64,000 nucleotides of DNA from Beverwykella pulmonaria (lineage: Eukaryota > Ascomycota > Dothideomycetes > Pleosporales > Melanommataceae), in contig BCHH01000008.1 in the NCBI GenBank assembly GCA_001599595.1, positions 1,036,220 through 1,100,219 on the forward strand, given 5' to 3'. Position 1 is the first letter of the stretch. Each line of letters starts with the position of its first letter. Both the position numbers and the translations under genes were made by a program. This document shows positions 44,518 to 56,008 of the stretch, piece by piece. The notes under the pieces were generated by a model. The model did not search any database. It was not told the DNA's origin and saw nothing but the letters and a program-made list of their open reading frames with translations.

Positions 44518-47010
44518 TCACGCAACGCCAACCTTCCCCTGCCCCTTTGGCATCTTCTTGTTCGTTCCCAACTTCTCTAAGTCCTCTGGTTTGTAGTAAT
44601 GGGGGGCCACCTCTACAAGGTACTCCGGTTCTATCGGCATGACTGAACGCATGTATTCTCTACTTGTTAGCACCAGTTCGTAATACACAACCCATTTGGG
44701 TCGCTGGTCCATTGAAGTGCATGTGCTGCTCGGATGAATCTGGACTGTCTGTCCTGACTTGATTGTCCGGTAATTCAATCCATCTCTTTGAAGTCGGGCG
44801 GCATTCGGGAAGAAGCCGGCTGTGATGGCTTTTCGGATAGCCACATGATCAGAAATTCCACATGTGCTATGTGATATCTCCGCCATCTCAATGAGCTTCT
44901 GTAACTGGTCACGAACATCTCGCGCTCGTGTCAATGACCTTTGCTGCAAGAAGTTTTCCTTGCAGAAAGCTATTGAATAATCGGAGTCAACCCACTGATT
45001 ATAAACATTCAACAACGTCAAGTGGTCGCCACCCTCTTTCATCGTAAAGCGCGAGCGCGCATGATCCGCGGCAACCTTTTGGTCTTTCGGTCTGTAGAAA
45101 AGGGATGCAGACTCGGAGAGCATGGCGATGACTGATAATACTTCTTCCACGCACCCGTAATGTTCTGCAGCAAGAATAGACCTTGCAAGCATTGGGTCTG
45201 TGGGGAACAGCGTCATCCTTCTTCCGATTTTGGTCAATTCCCCTTTATCGTTCAGAGCACCAAGAGAGTAAAGGAGTTCTAAAGCCTTAATGATTGTGGC
45301 AGCTGGGGGCATGTCTAAGAGATCGAAGTGAAGAATGTCGTTGATTCCCATAGCCTTGAGCATTAGAATTGTGCTAGATAAGTTAACTCTCAATATCTCG
45401 GGAGTGGTCGATTCCGCCATTTCATTATAAAAGCTCCACTTGGTATAAATTCTGAAGGCTTTGCCAGGACCTGTCCTTCCAGCACGGCCAGATCGTTGAT
45501 TCGCAGAAGCACGACTGATCGGAGTGACGACCAGAGACTCCATACCCGTTTGTGGGTTGTAGGAATTCTCCTTGGTGTATCCTGGGTCGATAACATAGAC
45601 AATTCCGTTGATTGTTAACGAAGTTTCTGCAATGTTGGTAGCGAGAATTACTTTTCGACTGCCGGGTGGAGTTTCAAGAAATATCTTTTGTTGCAGATCA
45701 GTGGGTAATTGACTGTAGATCGGAGCAACAATCAATTCCTTGCATCTACTGCCAATCTTACGTGCAGTGTCTTCTATGTTCTGCTGAGCAGCCTCGATTT
45801 CTTCTTGACCAGTCAGAAACACTAGTATATCCCCAGGGGGCTGAGAAATGTGCAGCTGGAATATAGTTGAAACACAGGCTTGAAGGTAGTTGGCCTCTGG
45901 CTGTAACACATGCATTATCTCGACCTTGTGCATGCGTCCGGGGACAGAAAATATCGGCGCGTCGTCGAAGTACTTTGAAAATTTTTGCGAATTTAGCGTC
46001 GCGGAGGAAATAATGAGCTTCAGATCCGGCCGAAGGCGAGTCAGATCTTTCAATATTGCCATCAGAACGTCGGAGGCTACGCTGCGCTCGTGGGCTTCAT
46101 CAACAATAATGGCGGCGTATTTAGAAAGGGTGCCATCTACTAGGATCTCGCGCAAAAGCATGCCGTCCGTCATGTATAGTACCTTTGTCTGATCACTGAA
46201 CTTCTGGTCGAATCGCACAGAGTAGCCAACTTCCGCGCCAAGTCGTGAGCCCCTTTCTTCAGCCACGCGCTGCGCAACACTCATCGCAGCGACCCTTCTA
46301 GGCTGCGTGCATCCAATTCTTTTGCCTTCAATTGCGTATCGCCCGTCCTCCAGTAGATATTGTGTAAGTTGAGTGGTTTTTCCAGATCCTGTATCCGCTA
46401 CCACTATCAAGATCTGGTGTTCGGCAACGGCAGAAATGATTTGTTCCCGGAACTGGAACATCGGTAGACTTTTTCTCGTCTCCTCTATTGTTGTAGCCTT
46501 CTTCTCCGCCTTGTCCAACATTTGCTGTAGCATATGCTTATCTGGGTCTAAAGTAGAGGCTGCGTCAAATTGAGGAGCCTGGGTGTCGTCGAAGACATAT
46601 TCGTAGTCCTCCTCTTGGGTTCTAGAAGGCTTCGAGATTTGTGCTCGTGCTTTAGTTGTCTGCTCGTTCTCCCACTGTTGAACTTCCGACACGTAATGGT
46701 TTTTGTCGTCATGGCGGCGGTTCAGGACGTCTGCTTTGTTGCTGAGTTCATCCGCAAAGATGAATCCATCTCGGTGTTCGTCGATCGCATTACGACTTTC
46801 AGCTAGGCGCAACAGCTCACGGTTCTGAGCGAACTGCTTCTTCTCAGCTCGGGTGAGGTGTGGGTTGGTGCGCTCTTCTTGTGCCTCCTCTTCTACTTGT
46901 CTCTTTAGAAGAATCAGAGTTTCGGCCTCGCGCTTGGCTAGATAATCTTGCCGAGAGGTTAGGCGCAGATTGTTGAGGTCTTCGGGGTTGCGGCGGTCTT
47001 TGGGAGGCAT
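44518..47010 (-). CDS. DEAH-box pre-mRNA splicing helicase (Prp2/Cdc28/DHX16 type)
   Basis: Single exon, 830 residues. Prp2/DHX16 activates the spliceosome by remodelling it before the first splicing step. The N-terminal ~170 residues are charged and coiled-coil-like, ending at DPDKHMLQQMLDKAEKKA, a DHX16 signature. The helicase motifs follow in order: GSGKTTQ (about residue 208), TQPRRVAAMSVAQRVAEE, DEAH, SAT, LVFLTGQEEIE, TNIAETSLTI and QRSGRAGR. The winged-helix/HA2 region and the OB-fold with TIKSGQTVQIHPSS and PKWVVYYELVLTSREYMRSV are complete. Human DHX16 has about 200 more N-terminal residues, so the fungal tail is short. Prp16, Prp22 and Prp43 are less likely because their diagnostic N-terminal domains are absent. 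Confidence 0.92.
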   Translation of the reverse strand: MPPKDRRNPEDLNNLRLTSRQDYLAKREAETLILLKRQVEEEAQEERTNPHLTRAEKKQFAQNRELLRLAESRNAIDEHRDGFIFADELSNKADVLNRRHDDKNHYVSEVQQWENEQTTKARAQISKPSRTQEEDYEYVFDDTQAPQFDAASTLDPDKHMLQQMLDKAEKKATTIEETRKSLPMFQFREQIISAVAEHQILIVVADTGSGKTTQLTQYLLEDGRYAIEGKRIGCTQPRRVAAMSVAQRVAEERGSRLGAEVGYSVRFDQKFSDQTKVLYMTDGMLLREILVDGTLSKYAAIIVDEAHERSVASDVLMAILKDLTRLRPDLKLIISSATLNSQKFSKYFDDAPIFSVPGRMHKVEIMHVLQPEANYLQACVSTIFQLHISQPPGDILVFLTGQEEIEAAQQNIEDTARKIGSRCKELIVAPIYSQLPTDLQQKIFLETPPGSRKVILATNIAETSLTINGIVYVIDPGYTKENSYNPQTGMESLVVTPISRASANQRSGRAGRTGPGKAFRIYTKWSFYNEMAESTTPEILRVNLSSTILMLKAMGINDILHFDLLDMPPAATIIKALELLYSLGALNDKGELTKIGRRMTLFPTDPMLARSILAAEHYGCVEEVLSVIAMLSESASLFYRPKDQKVAADHARSRFTMKEGGDHLTLLNVYNQWVDSDYSIAFCKENFLQQRSLTRARDVRDQLQKLIEMAEISHSTCGISDHVAIRKAITAGFFPNAARLQRDGLNYRTIKSGQTVQIHPSSTCTSMDQRPKWVVYYELVLTSREYMRSVMPIEPEYLVEVAPHYYKPEDLEKLGTNKKMPKGQGKVGVA

Positions 47011-48110
47011 TGTGACTGATATGGCAGTGGCCGTGGAAAGGGACTGGTTTGAGCTGTAGTCGAGTTGGGGTGGAGGTGTGGTTCAGATTTGGGGAGTTGC
47101 GATTGAGCTTGGGGTAGGGCGATGGTTTGAGATCCGATCAAATTTGCTTAGGGAGGCGCATGACTCTGCAGGCCGGCAGTCGAGGAAGTGTGACAGAGAA
47201 GAGCAGCCTACAATTTTATAGAAAAAAAATTAGAAAAAAAAAGTGAAGGTGCAGCGTGGAGAAAGTGCTTGAGAAGCGTCATCAAAGTTTAAAGCTCAAG
47301 CATTCTTTACGAGGCTGGAAGTTGCGGCTCGGCAAAAGGTTTCTCCGCCCTCAAGTATCAGTGAGCACGTGTGTCGTCTTGGCACCAAACATGTGTTCAT
47401 GACCTTCACACAGGTAACAATTCATCACACCAACTAGTAGATATTTTATGCATTGAACCCCCACGAACTCATCTATCATGCGTTCATAGGAAATTAAGAA
47501 AGAGATATTTAGAAGTCGTCATTTACAAGTCGCAACAATGGCTATTGGAAATCAGCAAAACCTGAACCCCTGACCAGATTTCCATTGTAAGTACCCCGTA
47601 TCTCTAAGCTATTACTTCAGGTGGAGCCAGCGAGGGTAACATAAAATTACAAGGACACGGATCGGTTTTAGGAATATGACAAACGGATACGGCCGGCCTT
47701 ATCAAAGCCCCCCGCATCCGTACTAGCCAGAAAGCTTTCTAAATAAATTATGTAACTTCTTGAGCACCTAGTCAGATACTCATATGCGGGCACTGTGATT
47801 GAAAGAGAGCTCTGAATCTAGGCTGGGCCTTAACTACCTGAGCAGCTAAGAAATACTACCCTGAGGCCAAAAGCATCCCCCAACCCCTACTCAGTTCCAT
47901 GAATCCATTAAAGATTTTTCGTGGAGTAAATCAAGCAGTAATGGATATCTCACCATATTCTCATGAGTGGGCAATGGGATCAACATTAAGCTACAAAATC
48001 AAGGCTGAGCTCCAAGCAACAGAACAATTTGAGTATTCCAGCCAGAAGACAGAAGTCTATTCAACCTACGAAGTCCCACCGATATGCCAGACGGGCTGTC
48101 TCGGGACGGA
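47011..48110. other. Intergenic, helicase promoter and 3' flank of the secreted-protein gene
   Basis: About 1.1 kb. Two short A runs near 47221-47242. No gene supported. Confidence 0.45.
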
Positions 48111-48799
48111 TCAGGCTGTAATTGGCACAGGTGCCAATGTCCTCAGTGATATCGGGATATCATCAGCGGCCTTCGTCGCGCCAGTATTCCATTTCACACT
48201 GCATGTGGTTAGTCAAAGTTATTGGGTGCAAAGCTGAGAGAACGCACAGATAGATACTAGTCTCATTGGTCGGAGAAGCCAAAAATTTCATTGCAATCGG
48301 CTCATCATCGATCTTGTGGTAAGCCCATCCACCATACAGCCCGAAACCAGAGACTGTCGCACCGGTTTCAAGTGTTTCGTTGGCCTTGACGAACCCGACG
48401 GGGTTGTTCGCACCCTCAGTCAGGTCAATGAACAGAGTTGGCTCAGCGAAACCCTCGATTGTGCGGTCTGGTATCGCAATGAATTCTGAGTTATTTCCGG
48501 ATTGAGATACTACATCTGTTAGAAACCATCGTCGTGCCACGAGGGAGGGGAACCTACGAGTAACATTCACTGCCTCTGATACGAATGTAGGAGCACTGGC
48601 ACCGACATAGGCTTGGCCTACACAGCTTGTGAGTACCACTTCGTTGTATTAGTACAGAATGCTCACCATCTCCATAGAAGAGTTGAAGACCGGGCGTAAT
48701 GCCCTTGCCGTAGGCGTACAGACTGAAGTTGCTTTGTGCGGAGACAGCCTTGCTAGAGCATACGAGGAAAAGAGCGAGTAACGAGCGTTTGAAAACCAT
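48111..48799 (-). CDS. Small secreted protein of unknown function
   Basis: Four exons: 48799-48667, 48617-48558, 48509-48248 and 48198-48111; 180 residues. The start MVFKRSLLALFLVCSSKAVS is a signal peptide. The mature protein begins QSNFSLYAYGKGITPGLQLF and is poor in Cys. The last splice (donor gtgcgt, acceptor atgcag) joins NETSIYL to VKWNTGATKAADDIPISLRT and then LAPVPITA-stop; stopping at the shorter frame at 48163 would lose this. I recall similar fungal secreted proteins with a terminal W-N-x-G-x-x-x-A-x-x-(I/V)-P-(I/V)-S-L-R motif, function unknown. It could be an effector-like or wall-associated protein. The intron choices restore one frame of even composition, which supports them. 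Confidence 0.72.
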
Positions 48800-50802
48800 A
48801 TTGAAGGAAGAGTTCTAAGGAACGTGAGGATGAACTGTGTTGGGATGGTGGTAGGCTTTCATTTGAAGGCGGATGTACGACTTTGATATACGACAGGTCT
48901 TCTTGTTCTTCTTCTCGACCATCCAGAACCGGAGATCATTCTCACCGACCAAGAAAACGTTGCTATCAGATGGTGACGAGTCCCTTGACAAGGGTGCCTG
49001 GCCCAGCCTTAGTTTCGCATTCGGTTTTTAACCATGTTCAATAATTCCATACTGTATAGGACTAGGTATGCGCGGTATCTGATCCCAGGGTTGCATTCAC
49101 TTGATCTCCCAGAGCGTTAAAGAATTCAAAGCGCCGGGGTTGCTGACTGAAATGGTAAACTACACAGCCAAGACACGCGAAGACATCGCATTTGTTTTGT
49201 TCCTGCATTAGTTTCGCTTGTAGCTGACGACGCTCGATAGCTTACTGGGTTGAGGCGCTGTCAGGATGCTTGTTTCAATGTCACTGCAACTCTTGCCTGG
49301 ATCTTCCTAGCCCGATCGAAAAGCCCATGGGCTTGTTTTCACGGCTTTTCTCCCTACTTCGGGCCATCCCGCTCCGTTCAGATCCCACCAGAGCGGTTTC
49401 GGTCGGAGTGTTCGTGACTCGCTGGAAGGCCCGTGGACTACCGTTCACTTGGCACGGCGATGACGCGGCTTTACATCCTTGTTTCAACCCCCAACCTCAC
49501 CTCTCCTCTGTCTCGACAACCTACCATCCTTGTGATGTTCCCACATCTTCATGTTAAGGCATCGGTGTTTGTATGAACAAGTTGTCGGTTATTGGCTGGT
49601 TCCACTAGTAATTCTACCCACGCTCCCAACCTTGGACGAACCCTTCAATGGAGTTTCATTTGGGGTAAGGAAACTTTTGCAGGAGGAAACAATTTCAACC
49701 CGCATACGCTTCAACTTGCCCGTCAACTTCTTGGTTCGGATTACTTGGCAACCTCCTATTAGCAATGTCAACAGTAGTGGGTCCCACTTAGGTCTCATTC
49801 AGAACGTGCATTTCGCTACCTATCCCCGATTTAAACACTGGCCGTTTGTCGGCTCCAAGAGGCTCTCACGTCAATTCACATCTTTAACTCCGACCGTGAA
49901 AACCAACTAGGGCTCCAATGCATGAGGAAATTCAAGGGAGCAGACTACGCGTCTCCAATACCAAGACATCGGCCACCAACCCACGATGAATCGAGTGCAT
50001 GAGTAGGCCAACTACTGGGCCAATAGGCGGATAAGCCGCCACAATATTTCCTGTTTCGGTATTCTGCCTCTTTCATCCGTTCCTCCCACTGTTGCATGCA
50101 TGACAGCAGAGTCTAAAAATGCACTTTTATGGTTCCCGTACGCCTCATACTTCCCCTGAGCCGTGCACACCGCTTACCCTTCCCCAGGTTGGAGGATCAC
50201 CATCAATGAATAAACAACCACTAATAACTGGTTCGTACAACACCATCGAGACGCCCAAGACCGTGGTTCGAAGTCAACCTCCCTGCAAAGGCGCAGTGGC
50301 CACGTAGGTTGCCGGGTTTTTCTATGCGCGTCGTATGTTTATTTCCTTTTGGGAGCCATCAGATACGCACGTGGAGGTGTCAAGATTCATCTTATCTCAT
50401 CAAAATGGGTTTCAGGGTTTCAGTTATGGTATGGTTCTCCGCGCGGACGACTTCCCACGTCTTCTTGGCAGCGGGTAGATTTCTCGAAGTAGGCATGTAG
50501 CATCATCCCTTCTTGTAAATACTACTCACGCATCTCTCGGTCCGAGTGTTAGTGTCAGTGGTAGCGCGTGCACGCGGCATGCGGCAGGTGGGTAGCATGT
50601 ATGGTGATAAGCAGCAGCAGAAGTTCGTCCTAATGCGGCACCTACCTCTAAGACTGCATCGTGTACATATATCTAGGAGTTTCTCTCCTGTGGATGATCA
50701 CCACCTCATTGCGTTTGCATATCCTTCTCTCTTTGAGGGTGGCATTCTACTTTCGTTAAGCATTTATCATTATTGATACCCACTATCTTTTACTCCGCCA
50801 GC
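48800..50802. other. 2-kb intergenic region
   Basis: No supported gene; open frames such as 49551-49910 are not protein-like. The right end holds the laccase promoter. Confidence 0.45.
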
Positions 50803-52715
50803 ATGACGCTCATTCAGAATCTGCTTCTATTGGTCGCGGCCGTAGCTGCTGTTCCTGCCCCTTTGACTTCTTCTCCTCTGGCTGCACCAGTCAAATCGAG
50901 AGATGTCTGCGCCGGGAACACAGCGGACGACCGAAGTGTATGGTGTGACTACAGCATCGACACAGATTACTACCAAGTCGTTCCTGATACTGGTGTGACA
51001 GTCGAAGTAAGTTTCCCCGCAATTATATGCTTCTACATCACACTGATCATCCTAGTACTGGCTCGAAATCACAAACATAACAATCGCGCCAGACGGTTTT
51101 GAGCGTGTTGTTTTGGCCATCAACGGCTCGGTCCCCGGACCCACAATTGAAGCGAACTGGGTATGCTTGTCTTATCAACTTCACACTAAGACTTATTACT
51201 AACAAGATGCAGGGAGATACTGTGAAGATCCATGTCACAAACTCGTTGACAGCTAACGGCACGGGTATTCATTGGCATGGTATCCGACAGAACTACACTG
51301 TTCAGAATGACGGTGTCCCGTCGATTACCCAGTGTCCCATTGCAGTGAGTTTTGATCTTGAATCAGAGTCACATGGTGAACTTACTAACACTCTGGATAG
51401 CCTGAATCATCTTTGACATATACATGGAGAGCCACCCAGTACGGAACTTCCTGGTACCACTCTCACTGGGCTCTCCAAGCATGGGAAGGCGTAGCTGGAC
51501 CGATGATCATCCACGGCCCAGCAACAGCAAACTACGATGAAGAACTCGACACTGTCTTCCTTTCTGACTGGAGCCATGAAACCGTCGATGCCTTGTACCC
51601 AGCGGCTCAGCAAGGTGGCCCACCTCTCCTGGACACCGGCTTGATCAACGGCAAGAACATTTGGAACGGCGGCGGTTCTCGTTACGAGAAGACCATTGAG
51701 GCTGGAAAGAAATACCGCATCCGCGTGGTCAACGGGGCCATCGACACCTTCTTCAAGTTCTCCATCGACAACCACACCTTCACAGTCATTGCAATGGATT
51801 TCGTTCCTATTGTTCCTTTCCAGACGAATGTCCTTGACATCACCATGGGCCAACGCTACGACATCATCATTGAAGCCAACCAAACTTCCGCTGACTACTG
51901 GATGCGCGCCATCCCGCAATTGACATGCTCCTCCAACGCGGACCCAGACAACATCCGCGCTATCATCCGGTACGACAGCAGCAGCACCGCGGATCCAACT
52001 TCAACGGCCTGGGATCAAGAAGACTCGTGCAACGACGCCCCATACGAATCACTCGTCCCCCACCTTTCGCAAACCGTTGTGGACCCCACAACCGACGACT
52101 CAGATATGACCGTCTCCGTTTTCGCCTCGGGCACAGTGTTCAAGTGGAAGATTGGACTCGACAGCATGCTTGTGCAGTGGGCCGAACCATCGCTACTCCA
52201 AATCAACAACGGGAATGCAACCTTCGAGGCCGAGGAAGCGGTGTACTCGCTTCCGAATGCAAACCAGTGGGTGTACTTTGTCATTGAGACGGCGATCCCG
52301 GTCCCGCATCCTATCCATCTTCACGGGCATGATTATTTTGTTCTTGCTCAGGCGGAGTCTGCTACTTATGATGACTCGGTTGTTCTGAACTTGGTCAACC
52401 CGCCGCGGAGAGATGTTGCTACCCTGCCGTCGGCGGGGTATATGGTTATCTCTTTCTACACCGATAATCCGGGTGCTTGGTTGGTAAGTCTTGACTGCTT
52501 TCTTCAGGCTACTGTATGTGCAAGATGCTAACGAAATATTTTAGATGCATTGCCACATCGGCTGGCACACATCCGAAGGCTTGGCTCTGCAATTCGTCGA
52601 AAGGGAGAGCGAGATCCCTGCGCTTTTGGACGCTGACACCTTGAACTCTAACTGTGATGCTTGGAATTCCTGGACTGCCGTGTCCGGCGTTGTTGAGGAG
52701 GACTCTGGTGTATAA
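50803..52715 (+). CDS. Secreted laccase-type multicopper oxidase
   Basis: Five exons: 50803-51006, 51056-51160, 51213-51344, 51401-52483 and 52545-52715; 564 residues. A signal peptide ([20 protein letters not shown]) and a short propeptide precede the first cupredoxin domain. All four copper-binding motifs are intact: HWHG (His123, His125), WYHSH (His167, His169), HPIHLHG (His450, 453, 455) and HCHIGWH (His510, Cys511, His512, His516). A Leu at the usual axial position (residue 521) suggests a high-potential type-1 site. Such enzymes oxidise phenols at the expense of oxygen, in pigment synthesis, lignin attack or detoxification. The short C-terminus (VVEEDSGV) is like ascomycete laccases, without the DSGL/I/V processing being certain. 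Confidence 0.94.
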
Positions 52716-53081
52716 TTGGGAGACTCGAGCTACTTAGCATGACCTGGGCCCCTCAGAATTGTACGACGAGGTTCAGAAGGGAAAACCAGCAGCAGCGAGC
52801 GAGCAGTTTTGCATTTTAGCGGCCATGATGAACCATATCTCGGACGGAGTCTAGCCTTTTCCTTTGTTTGCAGCAGTATACCACCATGCCGCTTTTCGGT
52901 GTCATTGAATCAAGAATAATAATCAATTACAAACACCAGTCGTTTGGGATTATGTCTATCTGTGCGTTGACCTCGCTAAATGAACACTTGCGTGACAATT
53001 CTCCGACCTAATACTCCCCATGACTATAACAAACCTCATAGTGGGTACGCTTCCCCGCACGATGCAAGTCGGAACAAAACT
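52716..53081. other. Convergent spacer between laccase and RAD54
   Basis: About 370 bp; 3' flanks of two convergent genes. No terminator motif can be assigned. Confidence 0.45.
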
Positions 53082-55625
53082 CTAATGGCTAATATACTGG
53101 AAGACAGCGCTAACCTCTTTGCAATCATCCGCGGCCTCTTGCCGAAGCAGCAGATCCTGGATCTTCCCCAGCGGACCCTTCTCCCCATCATTGACGAAGT
53201 GATTCCACGTGCTAGTGTCACCGTACAACATAGCCGGAGCCTTCAGCACCTGTCGCCCATCCTCCTTTCTACACCTCTTGCACTTGAACGTATCATGCGT
53301 ATCACTGGTCGTGTGATCCCTGTACTGGAACAGCTCGCGAAGAGAGTCTAGAGTAAAGTGGCGCTCAACATCTTCAGCAGAGTCTACGACACAAGATGAC
53401 AGAGACTGTTTGTGTGATTGACGCTGGAAGATCTTCTCCTCGATTGTACCCGTCGCGATGAAGCGGTACACAAAACAGTCTTTCTTTTGTCCGTCACGCC
53501 ACACGCGAGCCAAAGCTTGTTGATCGGCGGCAGGATTCCAGTCTGGATCAAAGAGAATGAGACGGTTGGCACCGATAAGATTAAGACCACACCCACCAGC
53601 CTTGGAGGAGAGAAGAAAGATAAATTCAGGGCCCTCGGGGTCATTGAACTTGTCAACAAGCTTTTGTCGCTTGTTGACATTCAGGGAACCGTCCAGGCGC
53701 AAATGGCCGTATCCTCGCACGCGGCAGAGTTGGGCGAAGATGTCAAGCGTTTGAGTGTAGTTAGAAATGAGCACAATTTTGTCGTTAGTGTCGGCCCGAA
53801 TACGGGCAAGCATACGATCCAAGACCGTCATTTTGCCTGAATACCATACTTTCACGTCCCGGTCTCTACCTCGAGCGTCTTTCTGAACAAAGTCATCTGG
53901 AAGGATGTTCTCGCAGCCTGGGAGATCTGAAGGCAGATCGAGAAGATCTGGATGATTGCAAAGGTTCTTGAGCATGCCAATGGCCTTGAGGGGTTGAGAG
54001 CCCTTCCCACGGAGCAACTTTTTGACGTCGGGCGATTGGATGAAATGATTGTAAACATCCTTCTGGAAGGGCGCCAAATTACAGAAGACAACATGTTCGT
54101 ACTTGACAGGCAGGTACTTGGAGAGTATGTCGTTCGTTCGCCGGATGATGAACTTGTTGACCAAAATCAAAAGCTCAGCGAGGCGTTCATTGCCTTTCTT
54201 TTGGTCGGCATCAGTACCGGCTGCGTCGCGACCTCGCAAAATTGGAATTTCGTATTGTTTGCGGAAATCGTTCCGTGTTCCTAAATACCCTGGGTTGGCG
54301 AAGTTTAGGAGCGAGAAATACTCTGAAAGGTCGTTTTGAATTGGTGTGCCTGAAAGGATTACTCGCTTCTGGACGTTCAGCCCATTCAGCGCGGTAAACG
54401 TCTGACTTTCGCCGTTTTTCAGTCTGTGTCCCTCGTCACAAAGCAGCAGTCCAATGGGTGTTTGGGCTAGCTCGGCGCAATTGAGGCGCAATGTCTCATA
54501 TGAGACAATCAAGACAGGCCTGACGACTGCGCGGCCACTTGCTATAGACCATTGTCGTATCTGTTGAGTGAGTTCTTCTTTGGATGCTTTTCCATCAATG
54601 GCGAAAGGGTTGATCGCATCTGGCCCAAGCCATTTTACGAGTTCGTTAGCCCAATTCCTCACTAGACTAGAGGGACAGGCGATGACGCATTTTTGGATTG
54701 TGGATTTGCCGGCGTTGGGAGATTGTTTCAGTAATGTCCACATCAAGGTTATGCATTGAAGCTGCAGCTATTAGCAATCTGGAAAACATATAATCAGGAT
54801 GCGAAGACTTACTGTTTTGCCCAAACCCATCTCATCTGCCATGATGCAACCGTTCGCCTTTGAATCAATCAAGCCAGTTGTGCATCGATACAAGAATTTG
54901 ACACCTTCGACTTGATGGGGACGAAGAACCTTTGCTAGCCGCGGATCAATAACCACAGGCACCTTTGGCCGCTCGTCGTCGATCTTCTTCTTCAAACCCA
55001 ATATATCTGCGAGACTCTTGTGCACCAAAGGAACGTCCAACTCCTTGACTTCTTCCTGACTCAACTTTGGCACCACTTCTTCCTTCGGTACTGGTTTATC
55101 ATCAATTGTAGGGTCAAATAACACGATCGCGAACTCTCCACTGGGGTCGTGCAACGGGCGCGCCACAAACACCCGACCTTGCCGCATGCCGAGCAACGGG
55201 GCTGGTCTGCACGCATTGTAGGCTCCAGTATCCTTATTCACTAATGGGATGATGAATTTGGATTTGAAAGCTGTGTCTTTATCCTTGGGCTTGAAGACGG
55301 GAAATCGGTTCGCGTCTCGAGTGGCAAGAGCGAGCCGGTCGTCATTTGAGTATGCCTTATCGCCATCTCCACTCTCTCCGTCTGCGCCAGCGTAACTGAC
55401 CTTCCGTCTCTTCCTTGTTGGCTTATCAGAGGCACGTGCCGTTGCAGAGCCAGGGCATTTAAAGGGTTTGACTAGCTTGTCAACTGACTGAGGTGTGCCT
55501 CCGTAGAGCCGCGCCGCGGGCTTCTGTAACGGTGTGCCTTTCTCGCCCGCCGCGAGGGGTTTGGGCCGATGCCTGCATAAACATTAGTTATATTGTATAC
55601 GATCCTAAGGGGTATTGACGCACAT
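53082..55625 (-). CDS. RAD54: RAD54 recombination-repair ATPase with a start codon apparently split by an intron
   Basis: Three exons: 55625-55624 (only the bases AT), 55572-54813 and 54761-53082; 813 residues. The only upstream ATG in range (55625-55623) is followed by a stop after six codons. Splicing after AT (donor gtgcgt, 51-bp intron, acceptor atgcag) joins AT to G and starts MHRPKPLAAGEKGTPLQ in the correct frame. Rad54 is a Swi2/Snf2 translocase that aids Rad51 strand exchange in the nucleus. Motifs: DEMGLGKT ending at residue 254 (split from LQCITL by intron 2), LLCDEGHRLKN (363-366), SGTPIQNDL, LFDPDWNPAADQQALAR, and a C-terminal CKRC zinc-like pair. The N-terminal KPTRKRRKV is a nuclear localisation signal. 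The body is certain; the first exon is the weak point. Confidence 0.93.
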
Positions 55626-56008
55626 TGAGTCTGGTGTGGATGGAGAGAATGAAAGGTGTGTTGTTGATTTCAGGTGGCGACAGCTTTCTGAAGACGTGAG
55701 TGTTGTCGCGACGCGCTAGCACGTGCCGGCTTGCAGGGTCCCCGCAGATTTAGGCAGAGGGGAAGAGGATCAACCTTACTCTACCAAAAACTCCTGCAAA
55801 AGATCCTCCCAAACCTGCCCTGGTTGTTCTTCTTAGTGTGGGAAACATGTAGTAGGTAGCCACAGCTCAAATCTTCTCTACTCATCACCACATTTTGTTA
55901 GGGAAAATAACTTTCGGCGTTCACATAATGCTGGATCACGTGCCTTGAGGAACTTTTGCTGATAGTATTCCCTCCTTCCTGCCTAACCTTCCACACATCC
56001 TCGTTTCT
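55626..56008. other. RAD54 promoter and 3' flank of the membrane-protein gene
   Basis: About 380 bp. No clear motif assigned. Confidence 0.45.

Noticed and set aside
50255..50290. Possible tRNA T-arm (GGTTCGAAGTC)
   Set aside because: No cloverleaf could be assembled from flanking sequence.
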